A stretch of DNA of 17,502 bases from Paradesertivirga sp965650335 (GTDB lineage Bacteria; Bacteroidota; Bacteroidia; Sphingobacteriales; Sphingobacteriaceae), in contig CBFGOI010000100.1 in the NCBI GenBank assembly GCA_965650335.1, positions 1 to 17,502 on the forward strand, given 5' to 3'. A model generated the notes under the pieces. That model searched no databases. It saw only the letters and a program-made list of their open reading frames with translations, and had not been told where the DNA came from. A program made the position numbers and the translations under genes. Below are positions 1 to 8,355 of this stretch, one piece after another; positions within the stretch are counted from its first letter, which is position 1, and each line of letters starts with the position of its first letter.

Positions 1-163
1 ATTTCTGACGAGATGGCTATTGGATGTGCAGATGAAAGGGAATGAGCAGATCTGCAGATTTCTGGCGAGGTGGTTATTGGATGGGCAGATGTGCAGATTT
101 CTGAGGAGGGGGCTATTGATGTGCAGATTAAGGGAATGTGCAGATGGGCAGATTTCTGACGAG
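1..163. repeat. Degenerate intergenic repeats, left arm (TGTGCAGAT orientation)
   Basis: Four copies of a unit beginning ATTTCTGRCGAG start at 1, 58, 97 and 152. They are followed by variants of GGCTATTGGATGTGCAGAT, so the spacing is 57, 39 and 55 bases. I see no credible coding frame. The unit is the reverse complement of the ATCTGCACATC-AATAAAGCC motif in the right arm (about 180-390), so the two arms face each other. Similar AT-rich GCACAT/GCAGAT arrays occur between genes in Sphingobacteriaceae as far as I recall; their function is unknown. Confidence 0.75.
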
Positions 164-179
164 TTCGTAATATCATTTG

Positions 180-390
180 CATATTAATAAAGCCTTGTGC
201 CAATCATCTGCATTTGCACATAAAAAAGAATTTGCAAAACATCTGCACATCAATAAAGCGTCAACTAATAATCTGCACATTCGCACATCCATAAGGCATC
301 TTATAAAACATCTGCACATCAATAATGCCTTTTGCCAATAATTTGCATATTTGCATATAAATAAAGCGCTTTAAAAATAATCTGCACATC
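180..390. repeat. Degenerate intergenic repeats, right arm (ATCTGCACAT orientation)
   Basis: ATCTGCACAT begins at 241, 271, 310 and 380, with decayed versions such as ATTTGCATAT near 341 and ATCTGCATTT near 206. The copies are joined by CAATAAAGCG-like linkers, and a long and a short spacing alternate to give a compound period of about 70 bases. The last copy ends at 390, four bases before the start codon of the glycosyltransferase gene. No clear TAnnTTTG promoter box was found here. Short period and high decay argue against CRISPR. Confidence 0.75.
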
Positions 391-394
391 GAAT

Positions 395-1366
395 TTGTTT
401 TTCTCTATAGTCATCCCACTTTATAATCGTCCGCAAGAAATTGACGAATTGCTTCAAACGCTTACCAGGCAGACCTATAGGCAATTCGAAGTTTTAGTAA
501 TCGAAGACGGTTCAAAAATTACGGCTAAAGAAATTGTCGAGGGATATAAAGATTGTCTCGAGATCAGTTATTATTATAAAGAGAACGAGGGGCAAGGGTT
601 TGCCCGCAATTATGGCTTCTCAAAAGCAAAGGGAAATTATTTTGTTGTTTTTGATTCTGATTGCCTTATTCCGGCAGATTACCTTCAAAACGTTAACAAT
701 TATATACTCGAGCATCAGCTTGATGCCTACGGTGGGCCGGATGCAGCGCATCCTTCATTTACCCCCATTCAAAAAGCAATAAGTTACGCCATGACTTCTC
801 CATTTACAACCGGAGGAATTCGTGGCAGTAAAAAGAATTTAGGCGGAATGTTTCATCCCCGCAGCTTTAATATGGGAATTTCAAGAAAGGTCTGGGAAGC
901 AAGTAATGGTTTTATACTAACACGTTTAGGCGAAGATATCGAGTTTAGTATCCGGATACATTCATTAGGCTTTAAAATCGGATTAATCCCTGATGCAGTT
1001 GTTTATCACAAAAGAAGGACGAGTTTTACCCAATTTTATAAGCAGCTCCATTTTTTCGGAAGAGCCCGGATAAACATATATAAGTTTTACCCTTCAGAGC
1101 TGAAACTTGTACATTTTTTTCCGGCTGCGTTTACAATTTTTCTTATAGCTACGCTGTTGGTGAATTTAATTCATCATCCGCTCTCCATTATCGCAAACTT
1201 CATTTTTGCAGTATATATATTGTTAATATTTTTTCACTCCTGGAGTGAAAACAAATCTTTAAATGTTGCATTTTTAAGCATCTTTGCAGCGCTAATTCAA
1301 CTCACGGCTTATGGTCTGGGTTTTATGCAGGATTTTATTAAAAGAATTATTTTAAAACGTTCATGA
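395..1366 (+). CDS. Family 2 glycosyltransferase with C-terminal membrane segments
   Basis: This 323-residue protein probably transfers a sugar from a nucleotide-sugar to an envelope acceptor at the inner face of the cytoplasmic membrane; donor and acceptor cannot be told. The GT-A fold starts at once (FSIVIPLYNR, residues 3-12), with IEDGS at 36-40, the metal-binding DSD at 87-89 and the conserved acidic pair in GEDIEF at 179-184. Residues about 240-315 hold two or three hydrophobic helices, so it is membrane-anchored. The start is TTG at 395: the frame is open back to a stop at 362 but contains no ATG, and the fold needs these first residues. It overlaps the next gene by four bases (ATGA), so they are co-translated. 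The upstream repeat array touches the start codon, leaving no ordinary leader. Confidence 0.85.
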   Translation: MFFSIVIPLYNRPQEIDELLQTLTRQTYRQFEVLVIEDGSKITAKEIVEGYKDCLEISYYYKENEGQGFARNYGFSKAKGNYFVVFDSDCLIPADYLQNVNNYILEHQLDAYGGPDAAHPSFTPIQKAISYAMTSPFTTGGIRGSKKNLGGMFHPRSFNMGISRKVWEASNGFILTRLGEDIEFSIRIHSLGFKIGLIPDAVVYHKRRTSFTQFYKQLHFFGRARINIYKFYPSELKLVHFFPAAFTIFLIATLLVNLIHHPLSIIANFIFAVYILLIFFHSWSENKSLNVAFLSIFAALIQLTAYGLGFMQDFIKRIILKRS

Positions 1367-2151
1367 TAGATTTTCTTAAGGAAAGTACTTTTGCTGTTAA
1401 TGATGTTATTCAGTCGGCAAGGATCGTATTGCGGAAGTATTACTTTTCAATCGTAGGTCTTTGTCTTTTATTATTCTTAGTTCCAACATTTTCCAGAGTT
1501 CTAGCTAATCTTTTAAGTGATATAAATCCGCTGTTGAAGATTTTCTTTCTGGTGATCTTTGTACTTACTTATTTTGGTTTTCAATTGACCATTATCAAGT
1601 ACATTTTTCATGCCTTAGACAAGGAGGAAAATGAAGTGACTTTTATGAAAGCCACTCCGACAACAAAGGAAGTAGTTGATTTTTTCCTTGGTTCACTCTT
1701 CTTCCTGATTTTTTGTATACTGGTTCTGGCTGTCTTTTTTTTGATTGGTTTCCCTATTATTTATACCGGAGTTGATGTCACAACAGTTGTCCAGTTTGCG
1801 ATGTCGCTGGCAACACTGGTGATATTTATTGCTTCCGTTCGGGTAGTTTTTTTTCCGTTCTTTATCATCGATCGTCAAATCAAACCTCTCAGAGCTATGC
1901 GATTAAGCTTAGCCATAACACGGGGTAACTTCACAAAATTATTACTCCTTTTATCCTTCTTTGCGATTTTTCACATCTTATACTTGTACCTTGAATACAA
2001 TGAGTTCTTAGGTCTGAGTTTGGTTGTACTGTTTATCAATTCCTTTTTTGTGATTCCATTATCGAGCGTTGCCTTAGCGATCGCTTATCGTGATATGATG
2101 AGTGAATATACCGGCGATGAGGATCCGGATGTGATGGATAATATCATCTAG
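1363..2151 (+). CDS. Polytopic inner-membrane protein of unknown function
   Basis: I do not recognise this 262-residue protein. It shows about six hydrophobic stretches (roughly residues 27-48, 58-82, 108-134, 141-166, 192-210 and 215-242) and an acidic C-terminal tail (EYTGDEDPDVMD). Short basic loops such as RQIKPLRAMRLS at 171-182 suggest an integral membrane protein without large soluble domains. No catalytic motif is visible. It starts inside the stop codon of the glycosyltransferase and ends two bases before the GH3-like gene, so the three are almost certainly one operon; a role in making or moving the product of its neighbours is inference only. Confidence 0.75.
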   Translation: MIDFLKESTFAVNDVIQSARIVLRKYYFSIVGLCLLLFLVPTFSRVLANLLSDINPLLKIFFLVIFVLTYFGFQLTIIKYIFHALDKEENEVTFMKATPTTKEVVDFFLGSLFFLIFCILVLAVFFLIGFPIIYTGVDVTTVVQFAMSLATLVIFIASVRVVFFPFFIIDRQIKPLRAMRLSLAITRGNFTKLLLLLSFFAIFHILYLYLEYNEFLGLSLVVLFINSFFVIPLSSVALAIAYRDMMSEYTGDEDPDVMDNII

Positions 2152-2153
2152 AC

Positions 2154-3656
2154 ATGGGAATAAAAGCAGCTTTAAGCAAGCCTTTTGCAGCTTTTGCAGT
2201 ATGGCAGATTGATAAGTGGAAAAAAAATGCGGTCGCAGCCCAGGAGAAAGTTTTTCGTTCTCTGATCAAAAAAGCACAATCTACAGCCTTTGGTAAAGAC
2301 CATGATTTTTCCGGAATAAAATCTTACCAGGATTTCAAGCGACACGTTCCTGTCCGGGATTATGAGGACTTAAAGTCCTATATCGAGCGTGTGGTAGAAG
2401 GCGAACCAAATGTTCTCTGGCCTGGAAAGCCTGCTTATTTTGCTAAAACATCGGGCACAACATCGGGTGTCAAATATATTCCTTTATCAAGAGATTCTAT
2501 GCCCGAGCATATTAAAGCTGCTCGAAATGCTCTTTTAACTTACATCCACGAAACCGGTAAAACAGATTTTGTGGACGGGAAAATGATATTTCTTCAGGGA
2601 AGTCCTGTTATGAAGGAGCATGCGGGCATTAAGACCGGTCGGCTTTCTGGTATTGTGGCACATCATGTTCCAAACTATTTGCAGAAAAATCGTCTTCCTT
2701 CTTATGAAACAAATTGTATAGAAGATTGGGAGCAAAAGGTTGATGCTATCGTCGAAGAGACTTTTAACCAGGATATGCGTCTAATTTCAGGAATTCCGCC
2801 CTGGGTGCAAATGTATTTCGACAAGCTATCAGCAAAAGCGGGCGGAAAAAAGATAAAAGACATTTTTAAGAATTTCCGTCTGTTTGTATATGGGGGGGTT
2901 AATTTCGAGCCTTACCGGGCCAAAATGGAGGAAATTATCGGCAAGAAAGTTGATTCAATAGAAACCTATCCCGCTTCTGAAGGTTTTATCGCTTATCAGG
3001 ATTCCCAAGCCGACAAGGGTTTATTGCTGTTGGCCGATGCTGGGATCTTTTATGAATTTATCCCAACAGAAGAGTATTTTAATGAAAGCCCAACGCGTCT
3101 TTCACTGGCGGATGTTGAACTGGATAAAAACTACGCACTAGTTTTAAACACAAATGCAGGTTTATGGGGCTATAGTATTGGAGATACAGTGAAATTTGTG
3201 TCTCTAAACCCATATAAAATTATAGTTTCCGGACGCATAAAGCATTATATTTCTGCGTTTGGTGAACATGTAATTGGAGAAGAAGTTGAATATGCATTGT
3301 TATCGGTAGCAAAACAAGAAGGAGTTGAGATTACCGAATTTACGGTTGCACCGCAGGTTAATTCAATCGACGGGAAATTACCGTATCACGAATGGTTTAT
3401 TGAGTTTTCTAAAGCACCGGCTGACCTGGAGGAATTCAGATTTAAAGTTGATAAAGCACTACAACAGAAGAACATCTATTATTTCGACTTAATCGAAGGG
3501 AAAATCCTTCAGCCATTAATAATACGTAGTTTAGCAACTGATGCATTCAGGAATTATATGAAGGCAGAAGGAAAACTTGGCGGACAAAATAAAGTGCCGA
3601 GGCTTTCTAACGATAGGAAAATTGCCGAAGCCTTAAAAGAATATATAAGCCCATAA
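2154..3656 (+). CDS. GH3 (auxin-responsive promoter) family acyl-adenylating enzyme
   Basis: This 500-residue protein has the length and layout of bacterial GH3-family members, ANL-like enzymes that activate a carboxylate with ATP and, in plants, join it to an amino acid. The phosphate-binding motif TSGTTSG is at 99-105, YPASEG at 272-277, the LWGYSIGD region with the conserved Asp at 344, and the hinge-like SGRIKHYISAFGEHV at 359-373 before the C-terminal domain. All expected motifs are present, so the enzyme should be active. The natural acyl substrate of bacterial members is not known to me. It starts two bases after the membrane protein, in one operon with the glycosyltransferase, so acylation or amino-acid conjugation of an envelope compound is possible but unproved. 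Confidence 0.9.
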   Translation: MGIKAALSKPFAAFAVWQIDKWKKNAVAAQEKVFRSLIKKAQSTAFGKDHDFSGIKSYQDFKRHVPVRDYEDLKSYIERVVEGEPNVLWPGKPAYFAKTSGTTSGVKYIPLSRDSMPEHIKAARNALLTYIHETGKTDFVDGKMIFLQGSPVMKEHAGIKTGRLSGIVAHHVPNYLQKNRLPSYETNCIEDWEQKVDAIVEETFNQDMRLISGIPPWVQMYFDKLSAKAGGKKIKDIFKNFRLFVYGGVNFEPYRAKMEEIIGKKVDSIETYPASEGFIAYQDSQADKGLLLLADAGIFYEFIPTEEYFNESPTRLSLADVELDKNYALVLNTNAGLWGYSIGDTVKFVSLNPYKIIVSGRIKHYISAFGEHVIGEEVEYALLSVAKQEGVEITEFTVAPQVNSIDGKLPYHEWFIEFSKAPADLEEFRFKVDKALQQKNIYYFDLIEGKILQPLIIRSLATDAFRNYMKAEGKLGGQNKVPRLSNDRKIAEALKEYISP

Positions 3657-3663
3657 AGTTTGG

Positions 3664-3680
3664 AAACCTTAAAGGTTTTT
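3664..3680 (+). terminator. Weak hairpin with T-run after the GH3-like gene
   Basis: AAACCTT at 3664-3670 and AAGGTTT at 3672-3678 form a near-continuous palindrome. As RNA it allows about five pairs around TTAAA, followed by TTTTT (3676-3680, partly shared with the stem). It lies eight bases after the GH3-like stop codon and may be a weak terminator; the stem is too AT-rich to be sure. Confidence 0.35.
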
Positions 3681-3692
3681 AAAAAGCTTGAG

Positions 3693-3711
3693 ATGCTGAC
3701 AAGTTCAGCAT
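3693..3711. repeat. REP-like intergenic palindrome
   Basis: ATGCTGA at 3693-3699 and TCAGCAT at 3705-3711 give a perfect 7-bp stem around the loop CAAGT. There is no T-run after it. The wording (GATGCTGA...TCAGCATGG) resembles short dispersed palindromes between genes in Bacteroidota, so a genome-wide repeat fragment is likelier than a site for dxr; counting copies in the genome would decide. Confidence 0.45.
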
Positions 3712-3747
3712 GGCAAATTAAACGTAACATTTGTTTAGAAGAGAATT

Positions 3748-4905
3748 TTGATTAAAAACATTGCCATATTAGGTTCTTCAGGTAGCATCGGCACCCAGGC
3801 TCTTGAAGTGATCAGAGAAAATCGGGACCGCTTTAAAGTGTCTGTTTTGACGGTTCATCATAATGCAGACAAGTTAATTCAACAGGCTTTAGAATTTTTA
3901 CCTCACAGCGTAGTAGTTGTAAATAAAGACAAATATCAGGAAGTTAAAGACGGTCTTTCAAAGACCCAAATCAAAGTACTGTGTGGCGAAGAGGCTTTAG
4001 TTGAAGTCGTTCAATATCCTGAAATTGATATCGTTTTAACGGCATTAGTAGGTTTTTCCGGCTTGCAGCCAACTATCGCCGCAATAAAGGCGAAGAAAAA
4101 CATCGCGTTAGCAAATAAAGAAACTCTGGTCGTAGCTGGTGAGCTTGTTACGCGTTTAGCTGCGGAAAACGGAGTAAAAATACTTCCGGTCGATTCTGAG
4201 CACTCGGCTATTTACCAGTGCCTAGTCGGAGAGGAGAATAATAAAGTCGAAAAGATCTATTTAACTGCTTCCGGCGGACCTTTTCGGGGCCGAACGGCGG
4301 AATTTTTAGCGACAGTTGGTAAAAACGAAGCATTGAAGCATCCTAACTGGGTAATGGGTGCAAAAATTACAATTGATTCGGCAAGCTTAATGAACAAAGG
4401 CTTGGAAGTGATTGAAGCGAAATGGCTATTCAATTTAGATGTTTCACAAATAGACGTGATCGTTCATCCTCAATCTATAATCCACTCCATCGTTCAGTTT
4501 AGTGATGGATCAATGAAGGCTCAAATGGGTTTGCCTGATATGAAACTGCCGATACAATATGCGCTGGCATATCCGGAAAGAATAAATAACAATTTTCCGC
4601 GTTTTGATTTTTTACAATATCCTCAACTATCGTTTGAACAACCTGACAAAACTACCTTCAGGAATCTAGCACTAGCATTTATGGCAATAGAAAGAGGCGG
4701 AAATATGCCATGTGTGATTAATGCAGCCAATGAAGTGGTTGTGGCTGAATTTTTGAAAGAACGACTTGGGTTTTTAGAAATGAGCGATGTGATAGAAAAA
4801 TGCATGAGCGATGTGGCGTTTTTAAATGACCCAGGTTTGCATGATTATATCGAAACTGACAAAGAAACTCGCATTTTAGCGGAGTATTTAGTAACAAAGT
4901 ATTAG
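3748..4905 (+). CDS. dxr: 1-deoxy-D-xylulose 5-phosphate reductoisomerase
   Basis: Dxr converts 1-deoxy-D-xylulose 5-phosphate to 2-C-methyl-D-erythritol 4-phosphate with NADPH and a divalent metal, the committed step of the MEP isoprenoid pathway in the cytoplasm. The 385 residues match the family length. The NADPH-binding motif GSSGSIGTQ is at 9-17 and ANKETLVVAG at 122-131. The metal ligands are D149 and E151 in DSEHS, with E220 in MNKGLEVIEAKW. The active-site loop HPNWVMG at 198-204 carries the conserved His and Trp. The start is TTG at 3748: no ATG exists in frame upstream and the Rossmann strand begins at residue 4; a purine-rich stretch (AGAAGAGA) precedes it. It stands 33 bases before rseP, and isoprenoid and envelope-protease genes are often neighbours in bacteria. 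Confidence 0.97.
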   Translation: MIKNIAILGSSGSIGTQALEVIRENRDRFKVSVLTVHHNADKLIQQALEFLPHSVVVVNKDKYQEVKDGLSKTQIKVLCGEEALVEVVQYPEIDIVLTALVGFSGLQPTIAAIKAKKNIALANKETLVVAGELVTRLAAENGVKILPVDSEHSAIYQCLVGEENNKVEKIYLTASGGPFRGRTAEFLATVGKNEALKHPNWVMGAKITIDSASLMNKGLEVIEAKWLFNLDVSQIDVIVHPQSIIHSIVQFSDGSMKAQMGLPDMKLPIQYALAYPERINNNFPRFDFLQYPQLSFEQPDKTTFRNLALAFMAIERGGNMPCVINAANEVVVAEFLKERLGFLEMSDVIEKCMSDVAFLNDPGLHDYIETDKETRILAEYLVTKY

Positions 4906-4938
4906 CTTAGAAATCTTAAATAAAAATTTTATATACGA

Positions 4939-6261
4939 ATGGACGGACTCGTTATGGCAGGCCAGCTTCTGCTTGGATTATCAATATTAATTATTTTACA
5001 CGAGCTTGGGCATTTTTGGGCCGCTCGTGCCTTCGGCATCAAAGTGGAAAAGTTTTATCTTTTCTTTGATGCCTGGGGTGTTAAATTATTTAGCTTCAAT
5101 TATAAAGGCTGCGAATACGGAATTGGTTGGCTTCCTTTAGGTGGCTATGTTAAAATTGCGGGCATGATCGATGAATCTATGGATACTGATCAGCTTGCCG
5201 GTTCGCCTCAGCCCTGGGAGTTTCGTTCAAAACCTGCATGGCAACGATTAATCGTAATGCTTGGCGGTGTTACCGTTAACATTATTTTAGGAATATTTAT
5301 CTTCTGGATTCTTACTTTTAAGTATGGTGAAGCCTACACTCCAAATGATAAATTACCATTTGGAATTGCTCCCGGAATTATAGGAAAGAGTATTGGTTTG
5401 CAAAATGGTGATAAGATTACCGCCATCAATGGTAAGCCTGTTGTTCGATTTGAGGAGATAAACAGTTCAAAAGTTCTTCTAGGACAAACCCAATTAACTG
5501 TTGACAGGAATGGTGAGACTAAAATCATTCAGGTACCTTCTAATATTTTAGAGCAGGTATCTGACTTGGGGATGGGCCATTTTGTGGAAGCCCGTGGAGT
5601 TTTAGGGAAAATATCTGAAGTACCTGAGGGGAATGCAAAAAAAGCAGGTGTACTTCCTGGTGATAGTATTGTATCTGTCAATGGTAAAGCGGTTACCTAT
5701 TTCGATGAATTTCAATCCGAATTGTTTGCCAGCAAAGGTAAATCTGTTGTGTTGGGTGTTATCAGGAATAATAAGCCTTTATCCATTAAAACCAATGTAA
5801 CTGAAGACGGCACTGTTGGCGTGGCTGTTCCTCGTTTAGGATTACCGCTAGAACAAGAAAAATATGGCTTTTTTGAGGCTTTGCCGGTTGGCGCATCAAA
5901 AGCATGGGGCTCATTAACAGATAATGCTAAAGGTTTGGGTAAAGTTGTATCCGGACAGATAAAGGCAAACAAAGCATTCACAGGTCCGGTCGGTATAGCT
6001 AACATGTTTGGAGCCGAAGTAAACTGGATTAAATTTTGGGGCTTGGTAGGGGTTTTATCCATGGCATTAGCTTTAATGAATATTTTGCCTATCCCTGCTT
6101 TAGATGGTGGCCATGCCGTTTTCCTGGTAATAGAAATGATTAAAGGGAAACCTCTTGGCGATAAATTTATGGAGAGAGCGCAAATTGTTGGCTTCGTAAT
6201 TTTAGTTGCGCTTATGGTGTTTGTATTAGGGAACGACATTCTTAAATACGTGATAAATTAG
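4939..6261 (+). CDS. rseP: RseP-type site-2 intramembrane zinc metalloprotease
   Basis: RseP cuts membrane proteins within the bilayer, classically anti-sigma factors and leftover signal peptides. Length is 440 residues. The zinc motif HELGH is at 21-25 inside the first transmembrane helix, and the third ligand lies in NILPIPALDGGH (N381, D389) in a later helix. Between them are a hydrophobic helix around 105-126 and two PDZ-like regions: one around 145-200 (GLQNGDKITAINGKP) and one around 220-285 (GVLPGDSIVSVNGKA). The final helix is about 415-432. All catalytic residues are present. The ATG at 4939 puts the HELGH helix right at the N-terminus, as usual. It sits after dxr and two bases before hscB, suggesting joint transcription. 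Confidence 0.96.
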   Translation: MDGLVMAGQLLLGLSILIILHELGHFWAARAFGIKVEKFYLFFDAWGVKLFSFNYKGCEYGIGWLPLGGYVKIAGMIDESMDTDQLAGSPQPWEFRSKPAWQRLIVMLGGVTVNIILGIFIFWILTFKYGEAYTPNDKLPFGIAPGIIGKSIGLQNGDKITAINGKPVVRFEEINSSKVLLGQTQLTVDRNGETKIIQVPSNILEQVSDLGMGHFVEARGVLGKISEVPEGNAKKAGVLPGDSIVSVNGKAVTYFDEFQSELFASKGKSVVLGVIRNNKPLSIKTNVTEDGTVGVAVPRLGLPLEQEKYGFFEALPVGASKAWGSLTDNAKGLGKVVSGQIKANKAFTGPVGIANMFGAEVNWIKFWGLVGVLSMALALMNILPIPALDGGHAVFLVIEMIKGKPLGDKFMERAQIVGFVILVALMVFVLGNDILKYVIN

Positions 6262-6263
6262 AA

Positions 6264-6794
6264 ATGAATTATTTCGAGTTTTACGGTATTCCCGAAGCGT
6301 TTAATGTGGATCAATGTGTTGTAAAGCGTAAGTTTTATGAACTTAGTAAAACGTATCATCCGGATTTTTACATCAATCATTCGGAAGAAAAACAGCAAGA
6401 AATACTGGATCTCTCGACGATAAATAATAAAGCCTACCAGGTTCTATCAAGTGCCTCAAAGCGCCTTGAGTACATTCTTCAATTACATTTACATGTTGTA
6501 GATGGAGAGAAATATCAGCTTCCACAGGCGTTTTTGATGGAGATGATGGATGTTAATGAAGACTTGATGGAGCTCGAATTTGAGCCAGATCCTGAGGCAA
6601 TTCAGAATATTTCGGAGAGGGTTTCTCTTATTGAAGAAGACCTGTTGAGCGAACTAGATGGCCTTACCAAGGAATTTGATGAGGCAAAAGAGGATCAAAG
6701 AGAGAATCTTCTTCTGAAAATCAAGGATTTGTATTATAGGCAAAAATATTTATTGCGAATACGCGATAGTTTGAATAAGTTTGCATCCCGCTAA
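6264..6794 (+). CDS. hscB: HscB-like J-domain co-chaperone for Fe-S cluster assembly
   Basis: HscB brings the scaffold protein IscU to the Hsp70 HscA and stimulates its ATPase during iron-sulfur cluster transfer in the cytoplasm. The 176 residues fit the family. The N-terminal J domain (about 1-75) opens with YFEFYGIPEAF and carries the invariant HPD at 32-34; residues about 85-170 form an acidic helical domain (FLMEMMDVNEDL) as in the IscU-binding part of HscB. There is no N-terminal zinc finger. The start is two bases after rseP. The last 20 codons carry the likely promoter of the following tRNA gene. Confidence 0.9.
   Translation: MNYFEFYGIPEAFNVDQCVVKRKFYELSKTYHPDFYINHSEEKQQEILDLSTINNKAYQVLSSASKRLEYILQLHLHVVDGEKYQLPQAFLMEMMDVNEDLMELEFEPDPEAIQNISERVSLIEEDLLSELDGLTKEFDEAKEDQRENLLLKIKDLYYRQKYLLRIRDSLNKFASR
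6753..6783 (+). promoter_or_regulatory. Likely promoter of tRNA-Leu, inside the 3' end of hscB
   Basis: TAAGTTTG at 6776-6783 matches the Bacteroidota -7 consensus TAnnTTTG exactly. TTG at 6753-6755, 20 bases upstream, fits the -33 element. Transcription would begin near 6790, some 12 bases before the tRNA. This would let the tRNA be made separately from the upstream operon. Confidence 0.5.
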
Positions 6795-6801
6795 ACACAA
6801 T

Positions 6802-6881
6802 GCCCGGATGGCGGAATTGGTAGACGCGCTGGTCTCAAACACCTGTGGGAAACCGTGCCGGTTCGACTCCGGCTCCGGGTA
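6802..6881 (+). tRNA. tRNA-Leu(CAA)
   Basis: The cloverleaf closes well: acceptor GCCCGGA (6802-6808) with TCCGGGT (6874-6880), ending in a G-U pair; discriminator A at 6881; T stem GCCGG/CCGGC (6857-6861, 6869-6873) with loop TTCGACT. The long variable arm folds as TGG-GAAA-CCG (6846-6855), as class II leucine tRNAs require. The anticodon CAA is at 6836-6838 and reads UUG codons. CCA is not encoded. One oddity: the anticodon stem CTGGT/ACCTG has a T-T mismatch (6830 with 6844). The antisense strand is read by the serine recombinase frame, so this gene is the probable attachment target of a mobile element. Confidence 0.95.
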
Positions 6882-6910
6882 CTAAACGGAAAATTGTCCG
6901 AATTTAGAGA

Positions 6911-6939
6911 GGGTTGCTCATAAAAAAGCAGCCCTTTTT
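6911..6939 (+). terminator. Intrinsic terminator after tRNA-Leu
   Basis: GGGTTGCT (6911-6918) pairs with AGCAGCCC (6927-6934) over eight positions, one a G-U, around an 8-base loop; TTTTT follows at 6935-6939. It lies 30 bases after the tRNA and fits its transcription. The same bases are codons of the serine recombinase on the other strand. Confidence 0.75.
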
Positions 6940-8355
6940 CTTTGATTTTCAGTACGTTATCATAGAAGGTAGGATCTATAAAAGCGGTTCTAAATGACCC
7001 TTCACCCCATAGCAAACTATCTTTGAACACCCCACGAATTAAGGTATGCTTCTGAGTTATGTTCCCTTTTTCATAAATTTCATAAAGGTTCCCTAAGTTT
7101 GGCAGGATACGCTCAACTATATCATCACTATTATCAATTGCTTTTTTTGTGCTACCATTTAGTTGATACTCTAACACAGCTTTCTCTTCCTTGAATTTTT
7201 GGAACCAGGTTTTGTAAGTAGAAGCCTCAATTTCGTTATTCATCAAGCGTTCTTCCAACTTGAATATTTTTTCGTTGATTTCCTTTAAAGCTTTTATTTT
7301 CTCATCATCTCTTTTTCGCTTTAGCTTCAACGGTTCGACCAATAGTGCTTTGGTAGTTTCACGCAAGAATCTGATTTGATGTGGTTGGAAGCTTAATGCT
7401 TTTAACAGTTCTTCGAATTTGGTGTGCAGCAGGTCACCAGGGATATTGATATTAGTATGTGTAGTGCATCTGTAGTACAAGTAGTATTGTCTCCTGCCTT
7501 TGGTCCAGCCTGCTGTCATGCTTTGTCCACATGAACATTTTAACACCCCTCGTAAAGGAAAATCTTCAGCCGGTTGTATACGTGTTCTCCGTTTAGTTGC
7601 ATTAAGCATACTTTGTACTAGCCAGTATTCCGCTTCAGATATAATCGGCTCGTGAATTGACTTGACGTATTTTTCTGGAAGATCCTGGAAGGCAGGTACT
7701 TTTATCAACCCTGCGTAGACGCAATTTTGTAAAATATCTGATATTGCGCTTTTTCCAGTATAGGTAAATCCGATAGCCTTTACATTTTTATAGATGATAT
7801 ACTGTGGTACTCCCAAAGCGTAGTCTCTAAAGATTCGCTCGACAATCTGAGCTTTCGGGCTATCTATTTCAATTAAATTGCGCTTGGTTCCATCAAGGAT
7901 ATTTCTATAGCCGAATGGTGCACGACCCAGATACCTGCCGTTTGCTTGGCATTCCTTACACCTTGTTTAGTCCGTTTCCTGATATTGAATAGCTCCTTAT
8001 TTGACATCATATAATCGAGGGCTCTTTTCATAAATACATCCGGGTCAGATGTATCGAGTTCCACGCGTTCACTTGTAGAAAGCACTTTAACCCCGTGTTT
8101 CTTTTCAAGTTCGGCAATTTTCATTAGGGCTTCAGGGAGGTTTCTGCTAAATCTATCGTGATCTAGGACTATTAAGTACTGACACTCGCCCTTGTACTTC
8201 TTTAAATAGGCTTCTAAGGCTTTATAATCGGGACGGCCGAACGTATAGCTAGATTCACCATTATCCTTAAATACACCTAAGACATTTAACTTATTTCTTT
8301 TACAATATAGGCTATTGGAATTAATATCAATCAACAGACTAAATACTTTCATACC

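Noticed and set aside
1..390. Possible CRISPR array
   Set aside because: The repeats are only 10 to 20 bases, degenerate, in both orientations and unevenly spaced, with no unique spacers of constant length and no cas gene.
5712..6239. Long minus-strand frame of 175 codons
   Set aside because: It lies entirely within rseP, whose catalytic motifs are intact; the antisense protein is rich in Pro, Thr and Lys without motif, typical of a shadow frame.
6911..6939. Terminator acting also on the recombinase strand
   Set aside because: On the minus strand the stem is not followed by a T-run, so it fits only transcription of the tRNA.
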